A stretch of DNA of 51,457 nt, from contig NZ_BJXJ01000031.1 of assembly GCF_007990935.1 (NCBI RefSeq), positions 1 to 51,457 on the forward strand. Reading direction: 5' to 3'. Positions 41,043-50,088 of the stretch are shown piece by piece. The notes below the pieces were generated by a model. The model was not told the origin of the DNA and searched no databases. It saw only the letters and a list, made by a program, of their open reading frames with translations. Source of the DNA: Vibrio sagamiensis NBRC 104589 (GTDB lineage: Bacteria; Pseudomonadota; Gammaproteobacteria; Enterobacterales; Vibrionaceae). The position numbers and the translations under genes were made by a program. Numbering within the stretch: the first letter of the stretch is position 1; each line of letters begins with the position of its first letter.

Positions 41043-41501
41043 CTAACTTAACACTGATAATATAGGTGGGACTAAAAGAAAGAGTAACACGACAGTCATG
41101 AGTGGTCTCAACAAGTTAACAGGTTTAAAATTGTGTTGAATTAGAGCGTTTAAAAGATGATTTAAAGCCGAAAGCGAGAAGAAAACTAACATAACTAGTG
41201 TGATAGTGACATCTGCCATGCTGCCCCAATCAGAGAAGAAGACAAAGACGGCGACGATAGCAATGGCAAGATTGCAAAGAGCAGATTGAACCTGATAAGG
41301 CCGATCCGAGCGATAACCGATTTTACCAGCGGCTTCTTTGCCCAAGCAAAGCCCTTCAAATGCAACACTGAATCCCATAATGGCGACAATCCAAGGCCCT
41401 AGAATGTGGAAAAAGGAATGGACGTTGGTGTTATTATTCTCTGCAATAAAATAAACAGCAATAATCGCTATTGGTCGAAACCATTCGATGATAAAAGTCA
41501 T
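41043..41501 (-). CDS. Small polytopic membrane protein (DUF6790-like)
   Basis: A 152-residue protein with four hydrophobic segments (PIAIIAVYFIA; HILGPWIVAIMGFSVAFEGL; ALCNLAIAIVAVFVFFSDW; and VTITLVMLVFFSLSALNHLL together with LMTVVLLFLLVPPILSVL). KEAAGKIGYRSDRPYQVQSALCN is a conserved-looking loop. This resembles a family of small membrane proteins I remember as DUF6790, though the number is uncertain. AAAGGATATGCCC precedes the start. Function unknown. Confidence 0.6.
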   Translation of the reverse strand: MTFIIEWFRPIAIIAVYFIAENNNTNVHSFFHILGPWIVAIMGFSVAFEGLCLGKEAAGKIGYRSDRPYQVQSALCNLAIAIVAVFVFFSDWGSMADVTITLVMLVFFSLSALNHLLNALIQHNFKPVNLLRPLMTVVLLFLLVPPILSVLS

Positions 41502-41885
41502 TTGGGCATATCCTTTCCATTTTTAATTAGATTATCCATTAGTATAAGACATTTTATCGCATTGATATATTATCCAAAAAACTGTGATAATAATAATCAC
41601 ATTGAGAATTACTAATCAGATTTTTGGTTAATATTTATATTTTTGTATTTATATAAAATTAATTTACTTTAGTTAAAGGTTTGCTATTAAAGAGTTAAAA
41701 TTATAACAATAGTAAATTGTCGATTTTTACTTACTTACTTAGTGGGTTCTTAATTGATAATTTATTATTTACTTTGATTTGATAAGATGCATTGGCAATA
41801 AACAAATTAAATCTACCTTAACCCTTACTGTGTAATTATGTATAAAAACATAAAATTTATATTTTTCAACTAATAAGGTGAACTA
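41502..41885. other. AT-rich divergent promoter region without genes
   Basis: 384 bases between divergent genes. Over 75 percent A/T by eye, with many short stops. It should hold promoters for both neighbours. AATAAGGTGAACTA before 41886 is the ribosome binding site. No hairpin or RNA gene recognised. Confidence 0.5.
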
Positions 41886-43475
41886 ATGTATAATAAAATT
41901 AAGCAATCATTCTACCTATATCGATTATTTTTACAGGTGGTTACTATTGTATTAATTGCAAGTCTATTTGGGTGTCAGGATTCTTCGGATCCTTCTTCAA
42001 ATGCATCCCACAATCGACCTACAACTGATCACGCTGCACAACCTCAGGCGATTAGTACAAGAAGTGGCTTTATTACTGTTCAGCCCAGTACTCAAGAATA
42101 TATTGATATAAGTAATTACGTATCGTATGAAAATGATGTCGATATAGATAGCATTGAAGTAGAGGTCACTAATCAAAATATGGGGCAAGAAAGTGTGTAC
42201 CAGTCAGGATATTGTGGCACCCCAACTCCTGAACTAAATGGTGATCGTTTGGGCTTCTATGTCCAATTAGATAATCATAACTTATGTACTTATCGATATA
42301 AAGTGATTGGAAGAAAAACGAGCAGTAATGAGGAGGTAGAGAGTCAATTTGCCAAAATAAATTTGTTTGCTACGGTGGAGTCTGATGCGAGACTACCAAC
42401 AATATCAAAGCATATATCATTAACAAATAACCCAAATTCTCAAGCCGTAGTTAATATAAATTTAGTAGATGAATTGAGTGAGTTAAATTTTTCAGAATGG
42501 GACTTATCCGAAGATATCCTACTATTAGGAGATGGTGAAATAGAAACTTCTGAAAAAACAATATCATATTATGGAAAAACAGCAGGTTATGTACGTATTT
42601 TTTATACACTTTTTAACTCCAAACAATCTACTGAAGCTAAACTAGGACAAATTGATATCACCATCGGTAAAGAACATACTAATGGAATTATAATATCTGA
42701 TATAGAAGAATTTAGGTATGAAATTGATTCTCAACCTACCTTAATTGTTGATATTAGAAACCTTATAAAACTAGAATATGATATTGATTACCAATTAATA
42801 AACGTCTATTCAATTGATGGATCTGTATCGTTAAATGATGAGCAAAGAAAAGACCTTAACAACAAAGAGTTTACTTTTAACTGGAATAAATACAGTCCGA
42901 AAAACACGGATGTAAGCTTCGTACTTTCTGATAATGAAGGAAACTTTAAAGCCGGTATCTTGAGATTAGTAGGAATAAACCAAGATCTTACGAATGCTTA
43001 TTTGTGTAATGGAAGACTACCAGATAAAGCGTGTATTGATATTGCTGATATAGGAAATGAAACATTATTTACAAATTCACCATCAGTTAATTTCTTAGAT
43101 AACATAAGTTCTGAATTAATTGAAACTAATAGTACAGATAATGGAGTTCTGGGTCAGAATTACGGTAATTTCTATAGATTTAGTCACTCTAAAGCGCTGG
43201 CACTCTGTGATACCTATAATACGATAACTTTAGGTGGAAGAACAAACTGGCGATTAGCAACCTTGAACGAATTAGATAAACTGTTTAATACTTTTGGTAA
43301 TATGTTTAATAAACGGGGGTGGCCAACAAGTTATAATTACTGGTCGACTACACAAACAGTTAAACCTACTAAGCCAGTTCAATATAAAAATATGAACCTA
43401 TACTTTGGATATGAGTTCTCTTACGAGCCAGACTTTGAACTTTTCGCATCCTGTATTTCTGAACGTCAGTTTTGA
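41886..43475 (+). CDS. Lipoprotein with a C-terminal DUF1566/Lcl-like domain
   Basis: A 529-residue protein with a long N-terminus before a lipobox (IASLFGC, Cys30). The middle (about 60-380) is beta-rich with repeats of the Ig-like type (GFITVQPSTQEYIDISNYVSYENDVDIDSIEVEV, DSQPTLIVDIRNLIKLEYDIDYQLINVYSIDGS). The last about 120 residues (FSHSKALALCDTYNTITLGGRTNWRLATLNELDKLFNTF... YNYWSTTQ) carry the WRLAT..EL and YWSST pattern of DUF1566/Lcl domains, often found in surface or invasin-like proteins of marine bacteria. It is probably an outer-membrane lipoprotein exposed at the surface. The binding target is unknown. Confidence 0.7.
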   Translation: MYNKIKQSFYLYRLFLQVVTIVLIASLFGCQDSSDPSSNASHNRPTTDHAAQPQAISTRSGFITVQPSTQEYIDISNYVSYENDVDIDSIEVEVTNQNMGQESVYQSGYCGTPTPELNGDRLGFYVQLDNHNLCTYRYKVIGRKTSSNEEVESQFAKINLFATVESDARLPTISKHISLTNNPNSQAVVNINLVDELSELNFSEWDLSEDILLLGDGEIETSEKTISYYGKTAGYVRIFYTLFNSKQSTEAKLGQIDITIGKEHTNGIIISDIEEFRYEIDSQPTLIVDIRNLIKLEYDIDYQLINVYSIDGSVSLNDEQRKDLNNKEFTFNWNKYSPKNTDVSFVLSDNEGNFKAGILRLVGINQDLTNAYLCNGRLPDKACIDIADIGNETLFTNSPSVNFLDNISSELIETNSTDNGVLGQNYGNFYRFSHSKALALCDTYNTITLGGRTNWRLATLNELDKLFNTFGNMFNKRGWPTSYNYWSTTQTVKPTKPVQYKNMNLYFGYEFSYEPDFELFASCISERQF

Positions 43476-43563
43476 AGAATAAGCAGATATGCTCAATTAG
43501 CCTTAAGGTGTTCTGAACTATTCCTCCTGAAATTACGGGGTATGTGAATTGTTAGTTAGATGG

Positions 43564-43591
43564 GTTATCTGTTATCTGTTATCTGTTATCT
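43564..43591. repeat. Tandem 7-bp repeat, four units
   Basis: GTTATCT occurs four times without gaps (43564-43591) in the spacer after the DUF1566-like lipoprotein gene. It is not in a coding frame. Confidence 0.9.
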
Positions 43592-43601
43592 GAGGTTTAA
43601 G

Positions 43602-43664
43602 AAGAGTTACCTGTGAATGACTTCTATTGAAGAAAAACCATTTCTAGTCAGATAGGTAACTCTT
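43602..43664. terminator. Long-loop inverted repeat, possible bidirectional terminator
   Basis: AAGAGTTACCT (43602-43612) pairs perfectly with AGGTAACTCTT (43654-43664) over 11 bp with a 41-base interval holding CTTC...GAAG. It stands between convergent genes. T residues follow on the right (TATATTTAAATTT). Confidence 0.55.
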
Positions 43665-43693
43665 TATATTTAAATTTGATTTTAACTGAATTT

Positions 43694-44488
43694 TTATTGA
43701 GACTCGTTGTGGGTTTTTTCTGATAGATTTTTCAATCTCGTAGCTAGCCTTTCAGCATTATCTTTAGCCTGTGCACGACTAAAAGAGGCTTCAGTATCAA
43801 CATAATGTATGAACTTATCCATACTAGGAGTGCTATTGGTTTTATACTCTAACCATACTTCAGGCTGGAAGATGGCTAAATCCATAGCAATTTCAACTTT
43901 ATCTCCAATAAGAGATTTTTTTATCTCTATATCAGTAATATTTTCTGGAAGTGGTTTGTTAATTATTTCTATAGATAAATTGATAATATCATTAAAGTAT
44001 TGAGTTCTATACTTACCTGTAATGATACTGCTAATATAATAAATGGCATCCCATCTTTCACGTTCATCATCATAGTTATATCTATTCGTATCAATATCAG
44101 ATAATAGCGCTATTCTTGAAGCTTCTACCATTTTGTAGTCATTTAATAATAACTCAAAGTTTTGTCGATCAGAAGTAGTAGTCAATACTTTGCTACTTAG
44201 AGAAATAAAATGATCAAACTTTTCGCTTGGTTGACGCCAAGTATTAAATGCCCAGTCATAGCTTTGTTCATCTGGATCTAGATCATCGATATGGTATGAA
44301 TTGATGGTTTGGACAGGTGTACCTTTGGTAAGAGGTAAGGTGGAAGTAATAGATGACTGTATATTTTTTTCATTAAGTAAATCATCTCCTAGAACAGATA
44401 GATTAAAACCTTTTTCTTGCATACCATAGTGAAAGATTAAAAAAGCGATAGTAGGTATGGATGTAGTGAATAGTATTTTTTTCAACAT
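43694..44488 (-). CDS. Membrane-anchored periplasmic protein of unknown function
   Basis: A 264-residue protein with one N-terminal hydrophobic segment (MLKKILFTTSIPTIAFLIFHYGM), so the rest is periplasmic. The remainder is mostly charged and helical (DEQSYDWAFNTWRQPSEKFDHFISLSSKVL, RSQAKDNAERL-like end). I recognise no domain. It is the third gene of a minus-strand group after the Hint-domain and Cys-rich genes, 77 bases downstream of the Hint gene, and is likely part of the same unit. Confidence 0.65.
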   Translation of the reverse strand: MLKKILFTTSIPTIAFLIFHYGMQEKGFNLSVLGDDLLNEKNIQSSITSTLPLTKGTPVQTINSYHIDDLDPDEQSYDWAFNTWRQPSEKFDHFISLSSKVLTTTSDRQNFELLLNDYKMVEASRIALLSDIDTNRYNYDDERERWDAIYYISSIITGKYRTQYFNDIINLSIEIINKPLPENITDIEIKKSLIGDKVEIAMDLAIFQPEVWLEYKTNSTPSMDKFIHYVDTEASFSRAQAKDNAERLATRLKNLSEKTHNESQ

Positions 44489-44565
44489 ATAAAACCTGTG
44501 AAAAGCAAGGCATACATGCCTTGCTTTAATTTAAATTGAAGTTATTTAAGTATTATCATAATAGG

Positions 44566-45423
44566 TTAAAAGAGATCGGTAGGAACCTGACTTCTTAGTA
44601 ATAGTCTTCCAGTCAGATCTGCACCATCATTTTGATAATACATAGAACCAGAGAGGAATCCTTGTGCTACAACGATTTGACCATTTGTACTGTTATCTGA
44701 GGTATCTGGCATGACATTATAGACTTTTCCTGTAAATTTAATGTCTTCAATGTTGGTGATTTCATCAAAGGTGCCATCTTTGCTGATCAAGCTGTCACCA
44801 GTATTAATATTTTCAGCGGTGAGCATGTAACCTGTAGAAACAAGTAACGGGTGATTATCCGTTACCTTGATCTGGTTACCGCTGGCAGTGTGAAATACTC
44901 GAATATTATGAACTGTTTCAATAATTGACTCACTATAGGCTTCGACATCTTTTATCTGATAAGAGAGATTTTCGAGGTTTGCATCGTCAGATAAGGTGAC
45001 GATATTTGTTAATCTCTTTGTTAGTGCATCATATATGGCGTGTTCTCCATCAGAAAATAGTATTTTTTGGTCGGGTGTATAGCATGAAGATACACAAAAT
45101 ATCTTTTTTGTATAATGTTTTATATTACATGAGGAATATTCATTAGTAGGAGCTCTAAACCAATCATTAAAATTATATGGACTAAAAAAACTTGGGTACT
45201 TAGGTCTGGCTCTTATGTTACCATCATCGTCATATGTATAATACTCATAATCTCTTTCAGAAATGAATGAACATCTCTTAGCCCATTTGTTTCTCCCAAT
45301 TGCTTTTGATACATTTAAACTATCCATTGAACATCTTTGTTGTACTTCGATTTCAGGAATTGCTAGAGTTGTGGAGCTGAAAAGGCTGATTCCTAAAATA
45401 AGTGTTATTTTATTAATATTCAT
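44566..45423 (-). CDS. Secreted protein with a C-terminal Hint (hedgehog/intein) domain
   Basis: A 285-residue protein with a signal peptide (MNINKITLILGISLFSSTTLA). Residues about 22-112 are a Cys-containing N-terminal part (CSMDSLNVSKAIGRNKWAKRC, CNIKHYTKKIFC). From Cys114 (CYTPDQKILFSDG) a Hint-type fold can be read: ASGNQIKVTDNHPLLVSTGYMLTAENINTGDSLISKDG holds the intein block B T-x-x-H (Thr188-His191) and the 'GD.L...DG' turn, then VYNVMPDT...GQIVVAQGFLSG fits the C-terminal block. Hint domains cleave or rearrange peptide bonds at their first Cys. In secreted bacterial proteins they release or attach the N-terminal part. There is no C-terminal Asn at the classic position. Autocleavage is inferred. 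Confidence 0.75.
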   Translation of the reverse strand: MNINKITLILGISLFSSTTLAIPEIEVQQRCSMDSLNVSKAIGRNKWAKRCSFISERDYEYYTYDDDGNIRARPKYPSFFSPYNFNDWFRAPTNEYSSCNIKHYTKKIFCVSSCYTPDQKILFSDGEHAIYDALTKRLTNIVTLSDDANLENLSYQIKDVEAYSESIIETVHNIRVFHTASGNQIKVTDNHPLLVSTGYMLTAENINTGDSLISKDGTFDEITNIEDIKFTGKVYNVMPDTSDNSTNGQIVVAQGFLSGSMYYQNDGADLTGRLLLRSQVPTDLF

Positions 45424-45439
45424 TTAATATCCTTATTCT

Positions 45440-46276
45440 TCACTCATAAATATCACAAGGGTAGCCACCGATGTATTTACCATTTTCTTTACTAAACAAG
45501 GGAACCATATTTGTATCTTTTAAATATTCATATTCGCGATAAGAAATTTTACCGCTATCCAAGACTTGCATTCTGAATAAATCACATTCTTTATTTGATT
45601 CAATAATCGGTTTTTTAGGTATCGTATAATTACATGAAACGTCTATATAGTCAGCTTGACCATTTAAATCAAAATAGGATTCCTGATTGATATTATCTAT
45701 TTTATATCGGACTGTTCTTTTTCCGGTTCTTAAGACTCGTGGTACAGTTGTAAGAGCCGTCATATTGGTCCCAATCGCTTCGAGCACATTAATATTACCG
45801 ATACCACTATTACCATTCACTTTAAGTACCATTTTAACAGAATCCACAGTTTCTTTTGCGTAACAAATGAGAGGATGGGCTTGTTGCTTTTGCATACAAT
45901 TGCTCCAATCATCTAAAACAATATCATTATTACTTTGTATCAAAAGGTGAGAAGATTTACTTCCTGAATAGTTAAAGTCTGTACCACGACAGTTGTTTCT
46001 TTTCCAAGTGGATAAGTTTTCAAGATCATGATTTGGTGAAAAAATATTCATAACATCATACTGAAGGTTTAAGTTTTCATTAGATGTTTCGCTACATAGC
46101 CATTTCTTTAACGCTAATCTGGTTTCAAAATTGTTAGTTGCTTGATATCTATTAAATGCTCCTTCAGCTAGTATTTCGTTACAGCTATTATATATATGAT
46201 TGTCTGCAATAGCGCCTAAAGGAATTAAGGATATGACGCTTAATGTTAATGTCCTATTCCATCTTTCTCTTATCAT
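45440..46276 (-). CDS. Secreted Cys-containing protein, partner of the Hint protein
   Basis: A 278-residue protein with a signal peptide (about residues 1-24, ending GAIA). It has about nine Cys (CNEIL, WLCSE, NNCRGTD, NCMQKQ, ICYAKE, SCNYT, ECDLF, PCDIYE) and no domain I recognise. LKVNGNSGIGNINVLEAIGTNMTALTTVPRVLRTGKRTVRYKIDN looks beta-rich. It is the first gene of the minus-strand group, and its stop is 16 bases before the start of the Hint-domain gene, so they are almost certainly co-transcribed. The protein may be the substrate, chaperone or partner of the Hint protein. This is inference from position. Confidence 0.7.
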   Translation of the reverse strand: MIRERWNRTLTLSVISLIPLGAIADNHIYNSCNEILAEGAFNRYQATNNFETRLALKKWLCSETSNENLNLQYDVMNIFSPNHDLENLSTWKRNNCRGTDFNYSGSKSSHLLIQSNNDIVLDDWSNCMQKQQAHPLICYAKETVDSVKMVLKVNGNSGIGNINVLEAIGTNMTALTTVPRVLRTGKRTVRYKIDNINQESYFDLNGQADYIDVSCNYTIPKKPIIESNKECDLFRMQVLDSGKISYREYEYLKDTNMVPLFSKENGKYIGGYPCDIYE

Positions 46277-46600
46277 CGTAAACCTCTAAATAATTGAGTT
46301 GTTTTTAATTTAGTCAATATAAATTGACGCTGGAAAACATATAATATTTTAATTGAGGTTTGAATAATACTTACATCAAGATTACATTTAATTACTCTTC
46401 TTTATCTAATCAGCTGTGATCACAAAAATAAACACCGTGCCTGATTTGTATAAGTGTATGTTATTTGTTTATTTATATTTGATTTTTTTAATTTAATTTA
46501 ATTTATTTAATTGTTAGGATTTAATGGGGTATTGTAGTTCCGCTTTGTGACACGTCACCAGCTTTAAAATGAAATTAATACAGAAAAATATGGATTTATT
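46277..46600. promoter_or_regulatory. Divergent promoter region with two palindromic motifs
   Basis: A 324-base AT-rich spacer between the Hint-protein operon (minus) and the fimbrial operon (plus). TGTGATCACA (46415-46424) is a perfect 10-bp palindrome of CRP half-sites without the usual 6-base spacer. GTGACACGTCAC (46547-46558) is an inverted repeat of GTGAC, 43 bases before the pilin ATG. Runs of AATTTAATTT (46488-46512) may be curved DNA suited to H-NS. All regulators are guesses. Confidence 0.4.
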
Positions 46601-47119
46601 ATGAAAAAAATTAAATTTAAAAACTTACTATTACCGGCAATTTTTTTGTCACTGTCATCTATAGGAATGCAAACTCAGGCAAATACTTCTTCAACTGCAT
46701 CTTTTAATTGGACTGGGCAAGTTCCTTCTGGAACAGGTATAGGTAGTGCTCTAAGTGTTGAAGCTATCTCAAACGGAAATTTGACAATAGGCAAGGGTGA
46801 TAAACTAGGACACTTTAAGCTTTCTGCCAGTGATTTTGTATTTAAATTAGAAGATAACAATGGAGATTTAGTAACTGGTGATTACAAAGTTAAATTAAAA
46901 GATCCAGCTTTGGAAGTTGGGGATACTCTTTCTAATAACTATTTAACAGACGCGACATGGAAGGTTAACAACGAAAGTATAAGCAAAGATCAGGATACAG
47001 CTATTACCTTTACAGAATTTAATAATTTGTCATTTGAAAATGATGAGCAATTTCCGGCAAAAGCTCTTGATATGGTGAATTTAAGAGTTAGTTTAATTAT
47101 CACAAATTCTACTACTTAA
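46601..47119 (+). CDS. Fimbrial major subunit (alternative chaperone-usher pilin)
   Basis: A 172-residue protein with a signal peptide (MKKIKFKNLLLPAIFLSLSSIGMQTQA, cleavage about 27). The mature part begins NTSSTASFNWTGQVPSGTGIGSALSV, an Ig-like beta-strand pattern of pilins with a polar N-terminal extension, and has no Cys. It is the first gene of a pilin - pilin - usher - chaperone - tip set resembling CFA/I, CS1 and related alternative chaperone-usher operons. A hairpin after it suggests higher expression, as for a major subunit. Subunit role is inferred from order and size. Confidence 0.7.
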   Translation: MKKIKFKNLLLPAIFLSLSSIGMQTQANTSSTASFNWTGQVPSGTGIGSALSVEAISNGNLTIGKGDKLGHFKLSASDFVFKLEDNNGDLVTGDYKVKLKDPALEVGDTLSNNYLTDATWKVNNESISKDQDTAITFTEFNNLSFENDEQFPAKALDMVNLRVSLIITNSTT

Positions 47120-47134
47120 TTAACACACTCCTCT

Positions 47135-47161
47135 CCCCTATGCTCCATGTTGGCATAGGGG
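47135..47161 (+). terminator. Attenuator hairpin after the major pilin gene
   Basis: CCCCTATGC (47135-47143) pairs with GCATAGGGG (47153-47161), a 9-bp GC-rich stem with a 9-base loop, followed by TTATAAATCTATTT. Partial termination here would give more pilin than usher transcript, a usual design for fimbrial operons. Confidence 0.7.
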
Positions 47162-47198
47162 TTATAAATCTATTTAATAATATGAATACTATTAAATT

Positions 47199-47690
47199 AT
47201 GTTAAATGCAAGATTGTTAATAATAGTTTTGACTTTAAGCTTTAATGTTGAATCAGCATATATAAAAGATTTGAAAAAAATCATTCCGGTACCTGTTTCA
47301 GTATACATAAATAAGTCCAATAATACCTCATTGGAAATTATTAATATTGATTCTTCTATGGTAGCTTCTTTTAATTTGACTGAAAAAAAGTTTGATAACT
47401 TAAAGTATCCATTTGAACTAAAAAGCTCTAAAAGTTCTGGTAAATATACCTTATCATTAATTCATTCTTTACATCAGTGTACCTCCTTTAGGTCTTCATT
47501 TTTAATACCAGTTAATATCAAATTTAACGGTAAATATATAGAGAACCAAAATAAGCTAGATTTTAATTGGGATGATGGTGATAATGCATTGTCTTTAGAA
47601 TTAATCTTTGATGAAATAAAAGAATTTGGAAATGAAAAATATGATTGCTCAGGAACGGTCTCTATAATGGTAACATCAAAAAATGTCTAA
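47199..47690 (+). CDS. Second fimbrial subunit, CfaB-like minor pilin candidate
   Basis: A 163-residue protein with a signal peptide (MLNARLLIIVLTLSFNVESA). The mature part is beta-rich: IPVPVSVYINKSNNTSLEIIN, SGKYTLSLIHSLHQC, FLIPVNIKFNGKYIE, and ends YDCSGTVSIMVTSK. The '.I.V.I.FNG...' and final 'SGTVS..VT' resemble the C-terminal half of class 5 (CFA/I-type) pilins. Two Cys (HQC, YDC) could form a disulfide. Its stop overlaps the usher start by 8 bases. It could instead be a periplasmic accessory factor; no chaperone motif is visible. Confidence 0.55.
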   Translation: MLNARLLIIVLTLSFNVESAYIKDLKKIIPVPVSVYINKSNNTSLEIINIDSSMVASFNLTEKKFDNLKYPFELKSSKSSGKYTLSLIHSLHQCTSFRSSFLIPVNIKFNGKYIENQNKLDFNWDDGDNALSLELIFDEIKEFGNEKYDCSGTVSIMVTSKNV

Positions 47691-50049
47691 TTTTTATTTA
47701 TTAGTCTTCATATCTATTCTACAATTTTTTCATGCTGATGTATATTCTAAAGGATATCCTGATAATTTCTCAGAATATTTCATAGAAAAAAATAAAATGA
47801 TTTCGATAAGATTACCTGGAATTAATGAAAGTGTTGACACTGAGATGTTAGTATCATATGAATCTATAAAGTTGGTAAATTATTCTTCAAACATTAATGG
47901 TGTTAGATCTTTTTTGAATGATAAAGGAATTAAAGGTATAACATCATCTGATATAATATCTATTCTAAAAAAAGGAATTAATCGGTCTGATATATTATCA
48001 AAAAAAAATCATGAAAGAGAATATGTTCTAGATTTCGACTACGATAACTCTATTTTAGAAGTTATTTTATCCCCCAGTGCTTTCAAGAGTATTTCTGGTG
48101 AGAAAGAGTACATCGAATATGAAAATAAATCACCAGCAATGATTAACTGGAGTAACTTTTATCTATCTAGCGAGATGAATAAACAGCCAAAATTAAATTG
48201 GTCAAATAATACGACAGTTGGTTTACCTATTGGCTTTCTAAGTATTGATACTCAAATTGATACTAAAGGTAATACGGATTTATTTGAGGCTATGTATAGT
48301 TATGAAAAATTGGATAACTTACTTAAATTTGGCTATAGTGAAAACACTCTTTCTTTTAATTCAACCGACTATTTATCTAATGGTACTAATTACATTTCTA
48401 CGTCAGCGTATGTTGCTTCAAGTCGTCAATTAATCAAGAATAAAACGAAAAATTCTCAGAAAATAATTTTTTATGCTTCAGAAAATGGTCAAGTAGAGGT
48501 TTATAAATCTGAAAGAATAATTTACAGCAAATCTATTTCGGAAGGAAAAAACTTCATCAGTTACGATGATCTACCAGTTGGTTCTTACAAAATTGTTATT
48601 ATTTTTAAGGCGTTAGGTGAAGAAATCTTTCGAGAAGAGAAAAGAATTGTCAATAATAATGACTTTCAACTTGAGACTGGCCGCTATGATCATACTCTCA
48701 ATGTTGGCTTGATGGAAAATTCGAAAGGGGATGACTTTTTCTTTTCAAGAGGTCTGTTGAATTATCGTATTGATGAGCCTTTTATGATTGGCAGTGGTAT
48801 TACACTTTCTGAATATGGTCATTACTTTCAAATCGGAAGTAAATATCTTTTTAAGGATGACTGGTATTTTGAAGGTACGGGGGGAGTTAATGAGTATGGT
48901 GACAGTTTCACTACATTGAATTTTAGAATGTCATTTTTCGATTTTTATTATAGTCATTTAGATTTGAAGGCTAATACTAATAGCTTTGATTTAATTAATA
49001 CATTATATAGAGATAATAGCTATCGTGAATTTGGTATAGGAGCATCTGGGCTTGTACTTGGTGGAACTGGCTATATACGGTTATCACAATACTCAGATAA
49101 TAATTTTTCTTATTATCAAAAAAGTGATAGGTATGATTATAGAATGGTTTATTCTTCTTTAAACTACCACTTATCTTCAGCAGATATTACTTTATCTGCA
49201 GATTACCAACGTTATGAAACTCGGGATTCTTCATTTAATATTTCGTTATCATTACAGGTCAAGCTTGATGAGATTTTTTCTGCTAGCAACAATGTGTATG
49301 TGAAGGATAATAATGTAATCAGTATGAGAAACTCATTAAATATAATTGATGAATCAGAAAATTTTGATAGTAATACATCTTTAAGTCACCAAGCTATCAC
49401 AAACAGATCATTCGTTGATTTTTCTTCGTCTATACATTTAAAAAACCAAAAATTTAACTCTAATGCATACGTATATGTTGACTCACTTGGAAGAAAGTCT
49501 TTGTCATGTAGTGCTTCCGGAACTCAAATATTCAGTGATGGTAGCCTGGATTTTACAAGCTTAAAAGGACGTTCATTTATTAAATTAAGACGTGATAATT
49601 TTTTAGCGGCTAAGGAAGAAAGTGTTTATGTATCAAGTTCAAAAAATGGACGTTTTATCTCAAGGAAAGTGCTTAATAAAGATTCTAATGTTACTAAATT
49701 GGTTGAATATCAACAGCAAGAAATATTGATTGAACCAAAAGAAAAAAATACCCTAATAAAAGATAATAGCTTTGATGTTACATCTCTGCCCGGAACGTTA
49801 TACACAGTAAGCCCTAAAGCGTATGATGTTGAAAATATGATTGTCATTTTAGATGATGAATTCGGTAATCCAATCTCATCTCTTGACTGTGCAGGAGAAA
49901 CTTGTATTGACGTACAACAGATCTCAGACGATGGTGTTTTTCAGGTTACATATATCAAAGGTAGTAATTTCAATTTAAGTTCTAACAGTAGAGTATGTAA
50001 TTTTAAACAAATTAAAAACTCAACTTCATTTTCAGGAGTGTGTATTTAA
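47683..50049 (+). CDS. Outer-membrane usher, alternative (CFA/I or TcfC-like) type
   Basis: A 788-residue protein starting at ATG 47683 inside the end of the previous gene. The signal peptide is MSNFYLLVFISILQFFHADVYS. The N-terminal region (about 25-165) precedes a long series of amphipathic beta strands (SYEKLDNLLKFGYSENTLSF, YDHTLNVGLMENS, FMIGSGITLSEYGHYFQIGSKY, and so on), the outer-membrane pore. The plug region (SQKIIFYASENGQVEVYKSERIIYSKSISEGKNFISYDDLPVGSYKIVI) is like that of CfaC/TcfC ushers. A C-terminal part with two Cys (DCAGETC) follows. The length and the lack of FimD-type N-terminal motifs fit the alternative clade. It should secrete and assemble the pilins. Confidence 0.8.
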   Translation: MSNFYLLVFISILQFFHADVYSKGYPDNFSEYFIEKNKMISIRLPGINESVDTEMLVSYESIKLVNYSSNINGVRSFLNDKGIKGITSSDIISILKKGINRSDILSKKNHEREYVLDFDYDNSILEVILSPSAFKSISGEKEYIEYENKSPAMINWSNFYLSSEMNKQPKLNWSNNTTVGLPIGFLSIDTQIDTKGNTDLFEAMYSYEKLDNLLKFGYSENTLSFNSTDYLSNGTNYISTSAYVASSRQLIKNKTKNSQKIIFYASENGQVEVYKSERIIYSKSISEGKNFISYDDLPVGSYKIVIIFKALGEEIFREEKRIVNNNDFQLETGRYDHTLNVGLMENSKGDDFFFSRGLLNYRIDEPFMIGSGITLSEYGHYFQIGSKYLFKDDWYFEGTGGVNEYGDSFTTLNFRMSFFDFYYSHLDLKANTNSFDLINTLYRDNSYREFGIGASGLVLGGTGYIRLSQYSDNNFSYYQKSDRYDYRMVYSSLNYHLSSADITLSADYQRYETRDSSFNISLSLQVKLDEIFSASNNVYVKDNNVISMRNSLNIIDESENFDSNTSLSHQAITNRSFVDFSSSIHLKNQKFNSNAYVYVDSLGRKSLSCSASGTQIFSDGSLDFTSLKGRSFIKLRRDNFLAAKEESVYVSSSKNGRFISRKVLNKDSNVTKLVEYQQQEILIEPKEKNTLIKDNSFDVTSLPGTLYTVSPKAYDVENMIVILDDEFGNPISSLDCAGETCIDVQQISDDGVFQVTYIKGSNFNLSSNSRVCNFKQIKNSTSFSGVCI

Positions 50050-50088
50050 ATCTTAAATACTATTTTAATATAATTTATAGGTAAAAAA

